Shown here piece after piece: positions 1 to 13,465 of a DNA stretch of 64,000 nucleotides; position 1 is the stretch's first letter, and each line of letters starts with the position of its first letter. The position numbers and the translations under genes are program-made. Source of the DNA: Viscum album. Lineage: Eukaryota; Streptophyta; Magnoliopsida; Santalales; Viscaceae. Under the pieces are notes generated by a model. That model saw nothing but the letters and a program-made list of their open reading frames with translations. It did not search any database and was not told where the DNA came from. The stretch spans positions 1,149,014,050-1,149,078,049 of the forward strand of contig OY728165.1 in the NCBI GenBank assembly GCA_963277665.1, given 5' to 3'.

Positions 1-126
1 TATAAAATATAAAATATATTTATTATAAATTTTAATTTATGAAAAATTAAAAATCCTTATCACCATATCCAAAATAATTTTAATCATTACCATCATCAGA
101 TCCATTTTAAAAAAATATATTTTAAA

Positions 127-197
127 GGAGGTTTTAAATAGCTGCTAATATAAGCAATTAGAGGTTATCATTTTAGCAGTGGTTTAAAACACCCTCC
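127..197. repeat. Degenerate short inverted repeat (transposon-derived hairpin)
   Basis: The left arm (127-150) carries GGAGGTTTTAAA and GCTGCTAA. The right arm (171-197), read on the opposite strand, carries GGAGGGTGTTTTAAA and CTGCTAAA. The arms pair imperfectly around a loop of about 20 bases. The wording resembles the GCTGCTAA/TTTAAAAC inverted units seen in plant CACTA-like or MITE DNA, but no terminal motif or target duplication could be fixed. Confidence 0.35.
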
Positions 198-3100
198 ACT
201 TTTATTTTAAATTTATTAGAAAATAATATTAAATATTTAAAATTTTTTCATTAAATTTTTTTCTAAATTAATATTTCGAAGTAATTTCTAATGAATATTT
301 ACTAGATTACCAAAAAAACATAGTGAAGTTTATACTTAACCCTTATAATAACTTGAAACTAATTATAAGTTTTCATTAATTTTTTTATATGTTTTTATAA
401 TTTTAAGAACAGTTTTGAGTTAAAAAAAACTAAAAATTCACATTTTTAGTCAATATTAATATTTTTTATTGATAGTTTAAAAAATTTAGAATATTTTTAA
501 AAAACATATTTAATATTTATTTGGTCATTTTTAATGACTTTTATCATTATTGTTTGGTTCATTTTTTATTTTTATTATTTTGGATAATCATATTAGAGTG
601 ATTTTTTGGGAAAAATATAATTTTTTTGTAATTTGATATATAAGTGATGATTCTTGGTGTTTATTGGATATTTAAAGTCAGTATTTATAGAAGGAAGGTC
701 ATTAAAAAAGATTAGTAGATGTTTTTAATAGTTTAAGGGAATCAATGATTTTGAGGGGTGACTACAAATAGTTTTATGTACCTAATATGGTGTCATCGTG
801 TACCTAGTGAAAAAAACATAGTGGGTGTACCAATTGGTTTTCCATATAAATCTAAGTGATCTTACATCATGTATATTTTTGGAAACTAGGTGAAATGTGG
901 AGAGCCGCAAAGTACTTGGTGGTGAAAAAACTTGTAATTTTAAACCATGGATATTTTTTTCATTTAGATTTTTCTATTTTAACACCTTTCAAGGTTCTTT
1001 GAGATGATGTTGTTGAGTTGAGGGAGAAAATAACTCTTTTTCTCTTCTCCCTATTTCCCTTTACTCCCATTAATCCAAATATATTTAGATGTCTTTAGCT
1101 CATTGAGTCAAGGTATCTTTTATCCAATCTCTTCCCACTCCTCTTCCCAATTATATTTCTTTGATTTGGGTCATTTAATCATAAGATTTGACTTGTGATT
1201 CTACTAGATCCTAGTGGAATCATACTATGTGAGGGTAAAATAGAATAAAGTAAGCTTTATTTCGATTTAAATATCACTATTTTGATAAAGTTTAGTTATT
1301 GTATGGATAATTTTAGAGATTTAATTAATTTTAAATTAAATTTATAAATTTATTAGGATGTATAAATTTTTGATTTTTAGTGGATTTGTTGAGAATCTAT
1401 TATGATTAATCAATAAGTGTGTTCCTTTATCATTTTATTTTATTCTTTTACTGAACACGATTATCAATTTCATGGATTATTTGTGGTTAATGAAGTTGGA
1501 TTAGCTTACCAATAAATTATTGGGGTAGGTTGTCTTAACTACCTCAGTGATTAATTGGTTTATTCATGTGATATGAATTCTTGTAAATTTCCAAAAAATT
1601 AATAAATGTTAATTTGTTTTGAAAAATATTATGTATTTTTTAAAAAATAAATTATCTATTTAAATTTACATTTTATCTATTATACTGTTATTTTAAAATT
1701 CCTAGTTGTTCTAAGAAAATTTATTATAAATATTATATAATTCTATATTCCATAATAAAAAGTTAGTTATTTTTAAATGTTTTATTATTTTTAAATATCA
1801 TAGGACCCTTTAATGGAGTATTGAATTGATTATTCTGGTTAAAATAAAATATTATTGGATTATATTCCCTTTTAAACCATATTTTATTTGTTCATGTATT
1901 GTGTATCATGTTTCCTTTATTTTTTAGATTTATTTTATCCCATGTTGTTTTTTCCATTCATACATGAAAAAATTATACATTAATTAATGAAGCTTAGTTA
2001 TAGGTTATGAGGTTGTATTAGTGGCGATATAATGGATGGGTCATGTAAAATTCAAAGTGATAGTTCAACACTTGATATGATTAAATCCCCTTTAATATGA
2101 ATCTAAAATTAGACTAAAATTGTTAATAAGTTAAATCTTTTAACTTTAGGAATGAGTAGCTAGGATAAAAACCTCTAGATGGGAGAGTAGTTTAACGTCA
2201 AATTAAAATGGATAGCTAAAGGTGAATATAGATGTGGTATCTGGGTTTTAGGTTGATTTTTTGGGATAATTATTAAGAATCCATTGAATTGTTAATGTCT
2301 TGATTAGTTTTTTTGTAAACAAATTTTAAGATGAATTTAAAGTAGTTGAGAATGATTTTGCGTTGAATTGAGGTAGAAAATCCATTTTGAAGGTGATATT
2401 TTAAGATATGCAGTAATAGAGGTTGTGGGTTTGAGGTACATTATTATAATAGTTGAGAAAGTAATGAGATATGTATGAGTAACCTATAAATGTGTAGGAA
2501 TTACTCTATATTTTCAAAGAGCATGAAATATATCACATGTGCTACAAAAGATCTTGTAGTGGAATTTAAAAATGTAACATAATATATAAGAATAAATTTA
2601 TTTTTGAACCATGATATGTAAGAGTAACTCAGAGTACACATAATAGTACTTTTTAGATATATAAGATTAACATAGATTCCTCACAACTTATAAGATTAAG
2701 CTTGAGAATACTTAAGAATAACTGGATGTTTCAGGGGATACATAAGATATTTCAATAAGTCTTGAAATATTAAATAGGTTTTCTCCAATAATGTATAATT
2801 TAAAGTTTTATTATGTTATAAAACTGTTAATTGACTAAATATCATGATGTTAATTGTTAATTCAGGATTACATCTTCATATTTTAGTGTTATGATTAGAA
2901 GGAAAATATTTTACCATGAGTTGGATCTTTTCACCCCAATAATGCGTTTATGTGTACATAATGACATGAGAAAGGAGATATAAGATTTATGGAATCTAGA
3001 AGTTGAGTATGGATAAGATTAAAATGTAGATATTCTACAAATATATTTGAGCCAATTTGTGAGAGAATTTTTGATATTTAGAAAGAAATGTTTGAATCTA

Positions 3101-4640
3101 TTTATGAAGATCAAAGTTGGATGATTTTGAAGAATATTATTTTAACCAGTTTAAAATATCAAGATTATGTTATTGCCTATTTCATTGAGTATCCGAATTT
3201 ATAATTGGAAAATATCCCCATGATCTTGATAATATTTAAATTGTCTGAAATTTGTCTAATAAGAAAAGGGATGAGATATCAATTGATTGATTAATAAAAA
3301 ATATATACTAATACATAGAAAAACCATCTGGAAATAAAATTTTATAAAGACAGTGGGAGATTGAATTCATTTTTTATATTCTAAATGATCAATATAAGAT
3401 CTTTCTATTAGTGCTAAAGCATCCTTTATATTACTAAAGGTAATTTAATTTCTAGTTTTGCAACCATTATATACTGGTGTGGTCCAGTATAAATAACAAT
3501 TTGACAAATTTTTGTTTGGAAACATTCATTTAGGATACATATGACACCTTCCCTAATTGTAATAACTATATGATATTAGTGATATATCTATGTCTCATAC
3601 TCAACAAAAACCAAATAAGTATATAGTAACCCATCTTGGGGAAAAACTTTTAAAAATTATATATTCCTTTTGTTCATGTTTGTTTTCTACAAATGGGTGA
3701 GTGAATTATTTTATTATTGAGGGGGTCTCAGCTTTAAAGAGCCATTAAGATTTATTTTAAAAGGAAATGACTAAAATCTAGTAATACCTATTTAAACCAC
3801 CTTCTAATTATTCCAAATATGATCACCTAGTCACATAAAATAAGACCTGATGGGTCCTCTAATATGATTTCAATTAGATGGATGTGTTTCTTCCATGTAT
3901 TTTTTCCTTATTATCATTCTTCTACCTCTTCTCACTCTGATCATTTAGTATATAGTGTGGGTTTTTTACCACAATTCTCGATATATTATTTGACGTGGAT
4001 TTTAAAATCATTCATAACCTTATATTTGAATCTCTCTTTATTTTTACTTTGATCTTATTTATTAATGATACTTTCAATCATTGTTAGGAGATATGATGTA
4101 GGTGTATTATATTTGTTATCTTGTATGGGTTGATCAGGTTATCAACATCTGTAATACCAAAAGAGTGTAATGCCTTTGTGGTAGTGATCATGATGAAGTA
4201 ATTTTATGGTGAGATAATGATATTGGATGTGTATATTCCCTTGGGGATATATCAACACTTTCCGAGAGGTTATGTAAGATTATTGACTTTCTCAAATGAA
4301 GTATTTGGGTAAATTTATTACAGGGAATTGATTTATGATGTTATTTTATAGGGGGTGTAAATTTTCATAATAATTATTAGAGTTTTTAAATACTATATGA
4401 TATTATTTTTGTGAATTATGATATTTATTTAAGTGATTTATCCATAAACTAATAATTGTGAGGCTCTGTGGGATAAGATGATATGGGGATTGATTTACCA
4501 TTTTTTATACCATCTACTATAGTATATTATTCTAGATGGAAAATTTTTAGTACCACATAATTGATATGTTTTTAATTACTACATGATGTGTATTTATCTA
4601 TTTACATTGGCTAATTATTATTAGTTTTTTACTGTAATCA
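198..4640. other. AT-rich DNA with no recognisable gene
   Basis: Long runs of A and T with stops in all frames. Open frames are short and lack domain motifs. No LTR end, primer-binding site or RNA gene was seen. It is probably old, mutated transposon DNA, but nothing in the sequence proves this. Confidence 0.5.
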
Positions 4641-4690
4641 TCGTAGGGGTGGTATACTTTGATGATTTAATTATATTGTTTTCTATAATT
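4631..4690 (+). other. Possible isolated reverse-transcriptase active-site remnant
   Basis: One frame reads V-V-Y-F-D-D-L-I-I, which matches the catalytic YxDD box of gypsy reverse transcriptases (typically VYFDDILIYS). Nothing recognisable as RT lies before or after it in any frame, so a chance match in AT-rich DNA is at least as likely. Confidence 0.15.
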
Positions 4691-4699
4691 GTTGTAAGT

Positions 4700-7600
4700 G
4701 ACATATATAGGTTCCATGATCCAAGGATTTGGATGATTTATTCTAAATGTATATGTGGTTGTTTTTTCTACTATGAGCGGATGTATATATATATATGGTT
4801 AGTTTACCTCATAGGAGAGGATATCTTTCTATATGGTTATTCTACCTCTTAAAAGAGGCCATTTTTCTATATAGTTATTTTCCCTCCAATATTGGATTCC
4901 CATATTATCTTCTACATATTTAAACTAATTTTAGGGTGTTTAATTTATCTTAATGGGGTTCCATCTTGTTTTTAAAACATTTTTGTATCCTCTGGGTTGT
5001 GTAAATGTTAATGTTCCAAAATTATAGTCTCACTCCTTTGAATGGTGTGCGATGATTTTGAAATTATTAAATTATTTTTAATTGGGTGGACTTTGTAATG
5101 ATATACTTGGTTATTTATATTATGTTAATAAATTATTATACAATTAAATTCCATATACATGCACACATGAAACCACATGATAATTCACTTATAGTATTTT
5201 AGGTCTCTAGGTGGCGTGTACTAGGTGTTTGTACTCACACACTGCATGTGCACTCTGATGTGAATATAGTTTCAGTTGTGGATGTTTAACATTGGCATGG
5301 TATATGGATATTTTATGTAGATATTAATGGTATATAAATGTGTTAGTGTACTAGAGTAGGTCTCCACTAGGAAATGGAGCGAGGTTTTCCACTATTAGAA
5401 AGTAGCATCATTGAAATATCATGAAGTCAATTTATTTTAGTATCTTATTGTTATTATATTATTATTATATATATATATATTTAATTTATATTCTCGACAT
5501 AAATTTAATTTTTAATTTTTAATTTTATATATCTATGGTAGGGCCCCGCTAGAGGGATAATTTCCTATAATGTATAAAATATAGGTACTGGGATGTTCAA
5601 AATATATATGATTCATGCTTGATTTTCAATATAATTTAGTAATTCTTCTATTTGTTTCAAAAAGAGGGAAAATGAACCCCTAATGATTGATATAGACCCT
5701 TAATTATAATACAAACCCCTAGAAATGGGGAATGCACCCGATCATGTGGTGGTCCCGTCTAGTTTAATAGAAGATCCCAGATAGGTCATTACACCCTGAT
5801 CCCCATAACCAAATCTACTTTTGAAAATTTTTATTTTTTAAAATAATTTATTGATACAAACATTTTATATTATATGACTGATGAATCTTTCATAAATGAT
5901 GATATTAAAAATTTATAGTTTACATATTTTTTTAATTTTTTAATATGTTATAAATTAATCATTCAATTATAAAATGAATATAAAATTCCAAAAAATTACA
6001 CCTATATTACAGGTTGCGATATGACCATATTACCAACAGTTATATAAACTTATCTTATATTAATAACATAAAAAATAGATCTTATATCATTATTTTACAT
6101 AATAGATATTGATATCATATATCACATCCTTTGATATACATGATTACCATCATCATAACACAGTCGCACTATGGCGTTGGTTGTGTTTGATTATCCTAGA
6201 TGACGGTATCTCTGTATCGGTCCTAGTGATAAATAAAAACACTATTAAATTTTTTAATTTTCATTTTTTATATCACTATAGTGTTCTAATGCACTATTTT
6301 ATATCACATTATATTTTTTAGTTTTTTTGTAATGAAATAATAAACAGATAAGATTATGTATTCCATATCATGGAGAATAATTTCAATATATCTCTACATA
6401 TGATATCAATTATCTTTCATATTTTTGAAATTTTATACAAAATATATCAAAAAATCAAATATTTGGGTTTGATATGACTGATGAGTGTTTTTGGACACAT
6501 AATAATCATATATTTAATATAAAAAACACAAATTTAGGATCTTACATTCAATGGTTTGAAAAAAACTTAAATGAAGAACACTTCATTTACTAGTTAAACC
6601 ACAATTTTCAGAGATGTTTGATAAAGATACATTAGAATCATCATATAAACTCTTACCTTGGAAGTTATTAACTAGATATGTGAATCTTCAAACAATTGAG
6701 ATTATTTCTATCAGCTCCACATTATGTTTTCATTACGATTTAAAGTAATTGAGTAAACATTATAATGTTTTGAATTATATAATTTTAGTCATATTATCTA
6801 GGAGGGACTTCACATATTTTCTCTTGGTTTGATCCTATTTAAATAGAAACCCTTTTTTTCCCGAATGATCAAGTAATGGCTTGAGTGTTTTACAAAATTT
6901 CAATATAATACATGATTTTGAGTGTATATAGTTTTACTCGAATAAAAAAAATCGTGAATATATAACATTTGAATATTCATTATTCTACATTATAGACCCA
7001 TTAAACATAATGTAGGGAAATTTAAACAAACTATTTTATAGACTATATAAATATTAATAAAAACTTACATATTATATTTCATAAATACTATCATAAAAAT
7101 CACTCTATAAATTTTCAATATCATACTATATGATATATATAAAAATGGATTATATTTTAAGATACAATATTTCTTATTTTAAGGCATTTAATAAGTCGTA
7201 TATTCATGGAATTCGTTCCATAAAACATCGAAATATGATTCCATATAAATTAGGTGCTTTTTGGCACCATTCCTAGAGAGAATATGGTTCATATTTCGAA
7301 ATTTATAATTTAAGGTGCGATATTTTATAATAAAAAATAAATTAAAAGTAAATAAATATTGAATATAAAAATAATTTATTTTAAATTCCAAAAATATTTA
7401 TTATTATTATTATTTAAAATAAGACAAAAGTAAGTTTTATTTAATTATATCATGATTATATACTGTTTGATGTCATTTACCTACATGCCAACCTTATTAT
7501 TTTATTTTACTATTCACCTATATGTTTTATTATTTATGAAAAATTACAAAATGTCACCATTAATTAATTTTTATTTAGTATTAATAAATTTAAAATCAAT

Positions 7601-7860
7601 TTTATGAAGATAAAATTATAAATATAATATATTTATTTATAAAATAAAAAATATAAGTGCATTAAAAAAATCATTTTAATTGACAATTATATAAAACCAT
7701 TTTTAGAAATCGTTATTACTCAGACAAGAAAAAATACAGTCCCACAGTGATTTATGGATTCATAAACCTTTATTACTATACTCACATAAAAACTAAATCT
7801 ATTATTTTTATTTTTTATCAAGAATTATGAATTGTTAAAAGGATATGTAAATAGATACCT
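4700..7860. other. AT-rich DNA, no gene seen
   Basis: No domain-bearing reading frame. A slightly more GC-rich patch lies at about 5190-5280 and another at 5690-5800, neither with recognisable content. A TTA/TA microsatellite sits at about 5445-5485. The rest is low-complexity AT-rich sequence. Confidence 0.5.
5445..5485. repeat. TTA/TA microsatellite
   Basis: Runs of TTATTA pass into a (TA)n tract. It is a simple-sequence repeat with no evident function. Confidence 0.8.
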
Positions 7861-8140
7861 GATAGGGTTGGTGGGGGGGGGGGGTTGAATTAGGTGTGTC
7901 CAATATTTTACCAAATTATAATGTCAATAAAAATATTTTACCCCATTTGATCTTTGTAACTATATTCATGTTTATGAAAAATGGATCAATTTTCTTTAAC
8001 TAACATGCAACGCACACATTGAAAGTATAATAGTATTATAGATATGAACACACAATGTTTTTTACATGGTTTGACCTTGAAGTGGGAAGCCTACTCCTTG
8101 TTGTTTTGACTCCCATTTAGACATTTATTATCCAATAATA
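7861..8140. repeat. Unclassified dispersed plant repeat with 12-G run
   Basis: A run of twelve G (7873-7884) is followed by TTGAATTAGGTGTG. About 180 bases on comes a stretch reading ACATGGTTTGACC...GAAGCCTACTCC. Both resemble phrases that recur in dispersed plant repeats (a G-run followed by TGAATTAGG; ACGTGGTTCG with CCTACTCC). This is recalled resemblance, not a search result; class and borders are unknown. Confidence 0.3.
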
Positions 8141-11100
8141 ATATTATCATAGATTAGAAGTGGTTTTTACAAGTATTAACATGAAACGAAGTGTTTATTC
8201 TACAATTAACATGAGGTCTGGTATCATCTCTGACTTTTTATGACACATCACCCCACTATGTTGAATTGATTCCCTTAGTCATAAGTCTCCACAATGATAT
8301 AATAAAATTACTTCAATCTATATATGTAGAAATACAATCTTCATAGTATGTCAATGTATCAACAATATTTTATATCCTTCTTTACATAGACTTCGAATTC
8401 CTTTTAATATTTTGGAATATTAGCATACCACTATGTCTCTACAAGACATCTTGATTATCTGATATTATTTATAATCTTCTTAATGTTATTTATAAATCTT
8501 TATTCAAGTTAATTGAATAATATAATATGATATATGAATCCACTTTCACACCAAACTTTCTCACATTCATTTTTTCCATTCAAACTTCAGCAATGCATAA
8601 TATCATATGTATTTTTTCTTCTTCTCCTTCATCTCGATCTGATCATTAAAACTAGGTTGGATTTATCCTATTGTTCTTATATTTTGATACACTAGATAAT
8701 CTTATTATTCAAAACTATATCAGGATCTCATTATATTCTTCTTGAGAGTTTCATTTTCTTCAAGATAGATATTTATTTCTCTTTAGAGGTTCACTATTCA
8801 ATATCTTTCTCTTTCTTCTTCCTCATGTTTTTATATCATCAGATCTCAAAAAATATAATATATATTTTTATATAGAAAATAAATAAAAAATTTAGTACAG
8901 TGATACTCCTCTCATTTTACTCATTGGAATTGCAATTTTTCTCCCATGATTCCCATTTCATTCCCCAAAAGTTTTCACATGGGTGTGCCCCCACATTCTC
9001 ACTATATTATTTTTCCCTTAACATATTATCTCCATTAGTATTATAAAAATTACCTTTCTTATTTTATTCTAAATTTCCCCTAGAAAAATAAATCTCCCAT
9101 TTGATTCATCTAATTTTTTTTGAAAAAATTATTATTGAAATATTCTTCTAAATTTCCACATTTAATCAATCATCATTTATAAATGAAATTCATAAAAAAA
9201 TATAGTTGCATCATGGCCCATTAATTTTGGTGTGAGGGTATTAAAATCTCATTATTTGATTCATATTTAATTTGATTACTAAAGAACTTCACACTTCATC
9301 CTTCTCATAATTTATCTTGAATCAAAAGTGGGTTTTGATATATTAATACAATAATAACAAAAAAATAATCATTAGATTTAATTACTCTTTGATCACATAT
9401 ATTTATTTTCAAATTTATACATATAAAAATACCTATTTAAATATAATACTTTTATACTCATCTTATTCTATTTTAATAGTATTTGAAACTAGGCTTTAAT
9501 AATGGAATGAAAAGGCATCATGATTATTTTGAACTTGATCCCAAAGTTTAGCATCATCAGATATATTTATTTAGAATATTTAATTCTGTAAATATGTGAT
9601 TTTACTTTTTTAAAAAATTGTACTTTTTTAATACTAATAGATATTGTCGTACTAAGTCAGAAGATACTCCATTTGGCATGACCCTTAATTTTTCATTCCT
9701 CTTTCAATTTTCAACCAACTCTGATATTTCTTAATACATTTAAAGGCTTTAAAATTCTCTGTGAAAGTTGTTAAAATTATTAGGGAAGTCGAATGAAGTC
9801 ATTATGAATGCATCCCCTTTACAATTTTTAATAGTTAAAAACATCCTACAATGTCTCCCAAAAGACTTAAGAAGTCCAATAAAGTAATAAAATGTCCCAT
9901 AAATCCTTACAGAATCTTCTTGAAGTTTTATGAACTTCCACTATATCCCTCATAATAAATTCACCATGTATGGATTCTACATAACATCCTCAAGCTCCCT
10001 AAAAATATTTGAATCAGTTTTAATATTTTTAATTAATCTTATCAAATATATTTAATATCTAGTTCATCAACCAACATTTAACTACATTAAAAATTATTAT
10101 AGACATTTCCCATTCTCCCCTTTCACAAGTATCACCACAGGTATTTATTACCCTGAAATCCATAACAATTAATTCACTAATTTGAGGACTACATAGAAAG
10201 AATTATTTTTATTTTCATTTCACAATCAATATATGGTAAATATCTTCATGTTTCATAGCGGGTGGGTCATTCTTCAATCATTAAAACCTCTAAAATTTAC
10301 TCCCTATCAACATATTAGTCTACATACTTATTGAAAAAAATATATCCAATGGAAACCATTGGTAACTTCATATTCTAATAGTCACATATTATTTTATTTA
10401 AATGATTTTAATGGTTACATAACAGTTAACACAATGAAAACATTATACCATTTCAATGATCATATAAATCAACCAAAATTATACTTATAATATAAAACTT
10501 TTATTTTTCTTATATTTTTCTAAATATTCATGATTTATTATAATTTTTTTATCTCATTGCATATATTCTTCATTATTTTTAAAATTACATTTGAGTTTTG
10601 GTTCTTAAAGATGATTATAAAAAAGAATTTTTTATGTTAATGTCATTACATTAATTGTATTTATTTTCCAATTTTATTTATATCAGTTATAGAATGTTTC
10701 TATTTTATTTTTTACTAGTATTTAATGAAAATAAAATATAGTATTTATGTTTTCATATTTATTTATACATATAATTTTTTTATATTCATTTTTGATATTT
10801 TTTCAAAAAATGAAAAAAATATTTATTTATATCATGCATATTCGTAAAGGTAGAATACATATGTGCATAAACATATTTAAAATTTATAATATTAAAATTA
10901 TATTAATAATCATGTCTCAATATATAATTTTTTTATTTTATGATTTTATTATAATCATTCCATACTATTTATAAATCTGTGTACATTGTGTGGAGTCAAT
11001 CTGGTAGAAAGTATATGTTAGTTATCCAAATTCAGTGTGGACATTCACCTAAGTTTAGTAAAGCATTTGTGTTGTATAGTTTTAGTATAATGTTTTTATT

Positions 11101-12080
11101 TTTTTAACCTCTACTTTTTTTTGGGTGTTGGAGATGATCAAAGTGAATTAAAAAGTTGATGGTGAGTGAAGACATTATTTTTTGGGACCATTAGAGGAAA
11201 ATATGAAATGATCTTCACCCCTCTAAATTTTTGTTGATATTGTTCCATCATGGTGGTGGCCCTAGTCATGGAAGTGTACAATTTTTTATGGAATGTGTAT
11301 TTTTGGCTAGTTTTAGATATGTTCAGAAATAATAACATCCTAGTTGTAATAAATGACATAATATTCACGAATTTACATGTCGTTGTTCCATTTTGTATCA
11401 AATCTTAGCCTTAATTTTACTTTTATTTTATTTATTTAGGGGTTTTTACGTTTGGATGTTCTTGTTTTTTGGTTTTTAGGAGTTTTGGATGGTCCGAGAG
11501 ATACTACAATTACATAAAATAGAAATTAAAATAGTTCACATTTTGAATGTTAAACTTCACCTCATGAAACACTTTTACACAACTCTCCTCAATACCATCT
11601 CTAATTATACTCCATGACTGGTGGAACCCATTCACAACATGAAGGAGTATTTCGTAGTGTGATTTTTAGGGTGAAAGTCTATTCATGTCATTAATGGTGA
11701 TTCGTTCCATGAGTGTAGTCAACCCAGTTTTAATTATTAGTTTTTAATAATTTTGCCCTACTTGAGTCTAACACTTTTTTGGTTGGGGGTCCTTATAACC
11801 ATCATATAGTGCCTATAAATCCTTGTAGCACATCATTATTTTATCTACACTATGGTAGATCTTTCAAATCTATTCAAGTATTAATGTTGGTTCCTCAGTA
11901 TAATATCTTCTCTTGTCATTACTCTTATGTTCTTATGATTTCTAATCATAAAATAAATGGAGCTGAATATGAGGTCTATTATTGTTCTAAATTTTATTTT
12001 TGTATTTTTTAAGGGTTTTTGGGATCCCTGTTATTTTCTGAAGTCTTCTTAGGCTATGCTATGGTGATTTTTCTCTGTGG
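8141..12080. other. AT-rich DNA, no gene seen
   Basis: Short open frames at about 10747-10974, 11138-11401 and 11779-12012 carry no recognisable domain and are typical chance frames in AT-rich DNA. No repeat ends or RNA genes were identified. Confidence 0.5.
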
Positions 12081-13465
12081 TTGCTGAATGTGATGATAAT
12101 GGGTGTAGGTGTACAACATATCTATCATTAAAATTAAATTGATGATTTATTATTATTTAATAATAGAATTTATATTTATTTAAATGTTTCTACTTATTAT
12201 TTGGTAGTTATTTCAAAGGATGTTTTAGAACATGAGTTTTAATTAAATTATAAAAGTGGGTTTCCATGTGAATTTTTATTTTAATATATTTCAATGGTTT
12301 AAGGATTATTTATTAAATTAAAATTATTGATTAGTATTTTATGGTTTTATTTTTAAATTTCATATGATATTAATTTCAAAAATGATGATAAATATGTTGT
12401 TGTCTAAATATTTAGCGTGTTTGTCCCATTTGAGAATTATTTGAAAACTATTATTTATCAAAGTGATCAATTAAGTATTATATGGTTGTTTTTAAAAGGA
12501 TTATCATTGGTTTTATCCTTAAGGAATGATCCCTAGGCTAATTTTACACTTTCAATGGTTTATTGGAAAATAAAAACCCATAGGACATACCCCTTTATAT
12601 GTGATGGAAATTATTATTAAACCAATTCCTATAATAGATGTCCCTTTGGAGGGATGTTCAATTTAATTATTATTATTGGATAAAGGAGATGTTCTTATAT
12701 GGATGTTTAGAGGTCTGAAAAATATAATGGTTATTTTTTTATATGGTTTCATAAAATGACTATCACTTTGAAATGATCTCCTCCTTTTAATATGTTTTGG
12801 AATATTTGGTTGGGTTGGTGGAAAGGTTAGGTTCAAATGCATACTTGTTATAAATTATGCTTAGGCTAGTGGTCTTAGGTGTGGAATTAGGTCAACCTAT
12901 GAGGTGTTTCCCCTTAATTAGGCTTGGAAGGGTAAGACCAGGTGTTCGGGAAAATTGATTGGTGTATAGTTGTTTTATGGTGCACGGACCACACTTCATT
13001 GATGAATATGTTATAACTATTCAAGATTTTCCCCCTTGAGCACCTACAATTCCATGAAAATAATATATTTTACAATTTACGGTTTCTTATATGTTGTGAA
13101 ATTGTGTTTATGGATTATTTTATGTTTTGGATTAAAACTAATTTAACTAAAATTTATAAATTATTTTTAGAGGAAAATAAATTATGGTTTCACTTGGAAA
13201 GAATCTCATATTTTTGAAGGTGGGGTTTCTAGTGAAAATAATTTATCTGTGATTAATTTGAGAAAATTAGTGAAATCATAATTTATACCTCTATTTTGAA
13301 ACCAACATGTTAATGCTTCACATTTAAAGTGTTATGACATTTGATCGGAAGGTAGAGACCAACCAAATTTTTTATCTCACACTTTATATGTTACATATTA
13401 GCAGGGCGCTTGGTTATTGTGATGAATTGACCCACTGGGGCCCGCCTGGCTAGTGGAAGTTTGAG
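12081..13465. other. Flanking DNA left of element C
   Basis: Patches at about 12830-13030 and 13390-13465 are less AT-rich than the surroundings, including GGGGCCCGCC just before the element boundary. They may be older transposon sequence, but no coding or terminal motif could be recognised. The last five bases (13461-13465, TTGAG) should be the target duplication of element C. Confidence 0.45.

Noticed and set aside
4649..4852. Reverse transcriptase from the VYFDD phrase
   Set aside because: No other RT motif in any frame within a kilobase, and no LTR context; a short match is expected by chance in AT-rich DNA.
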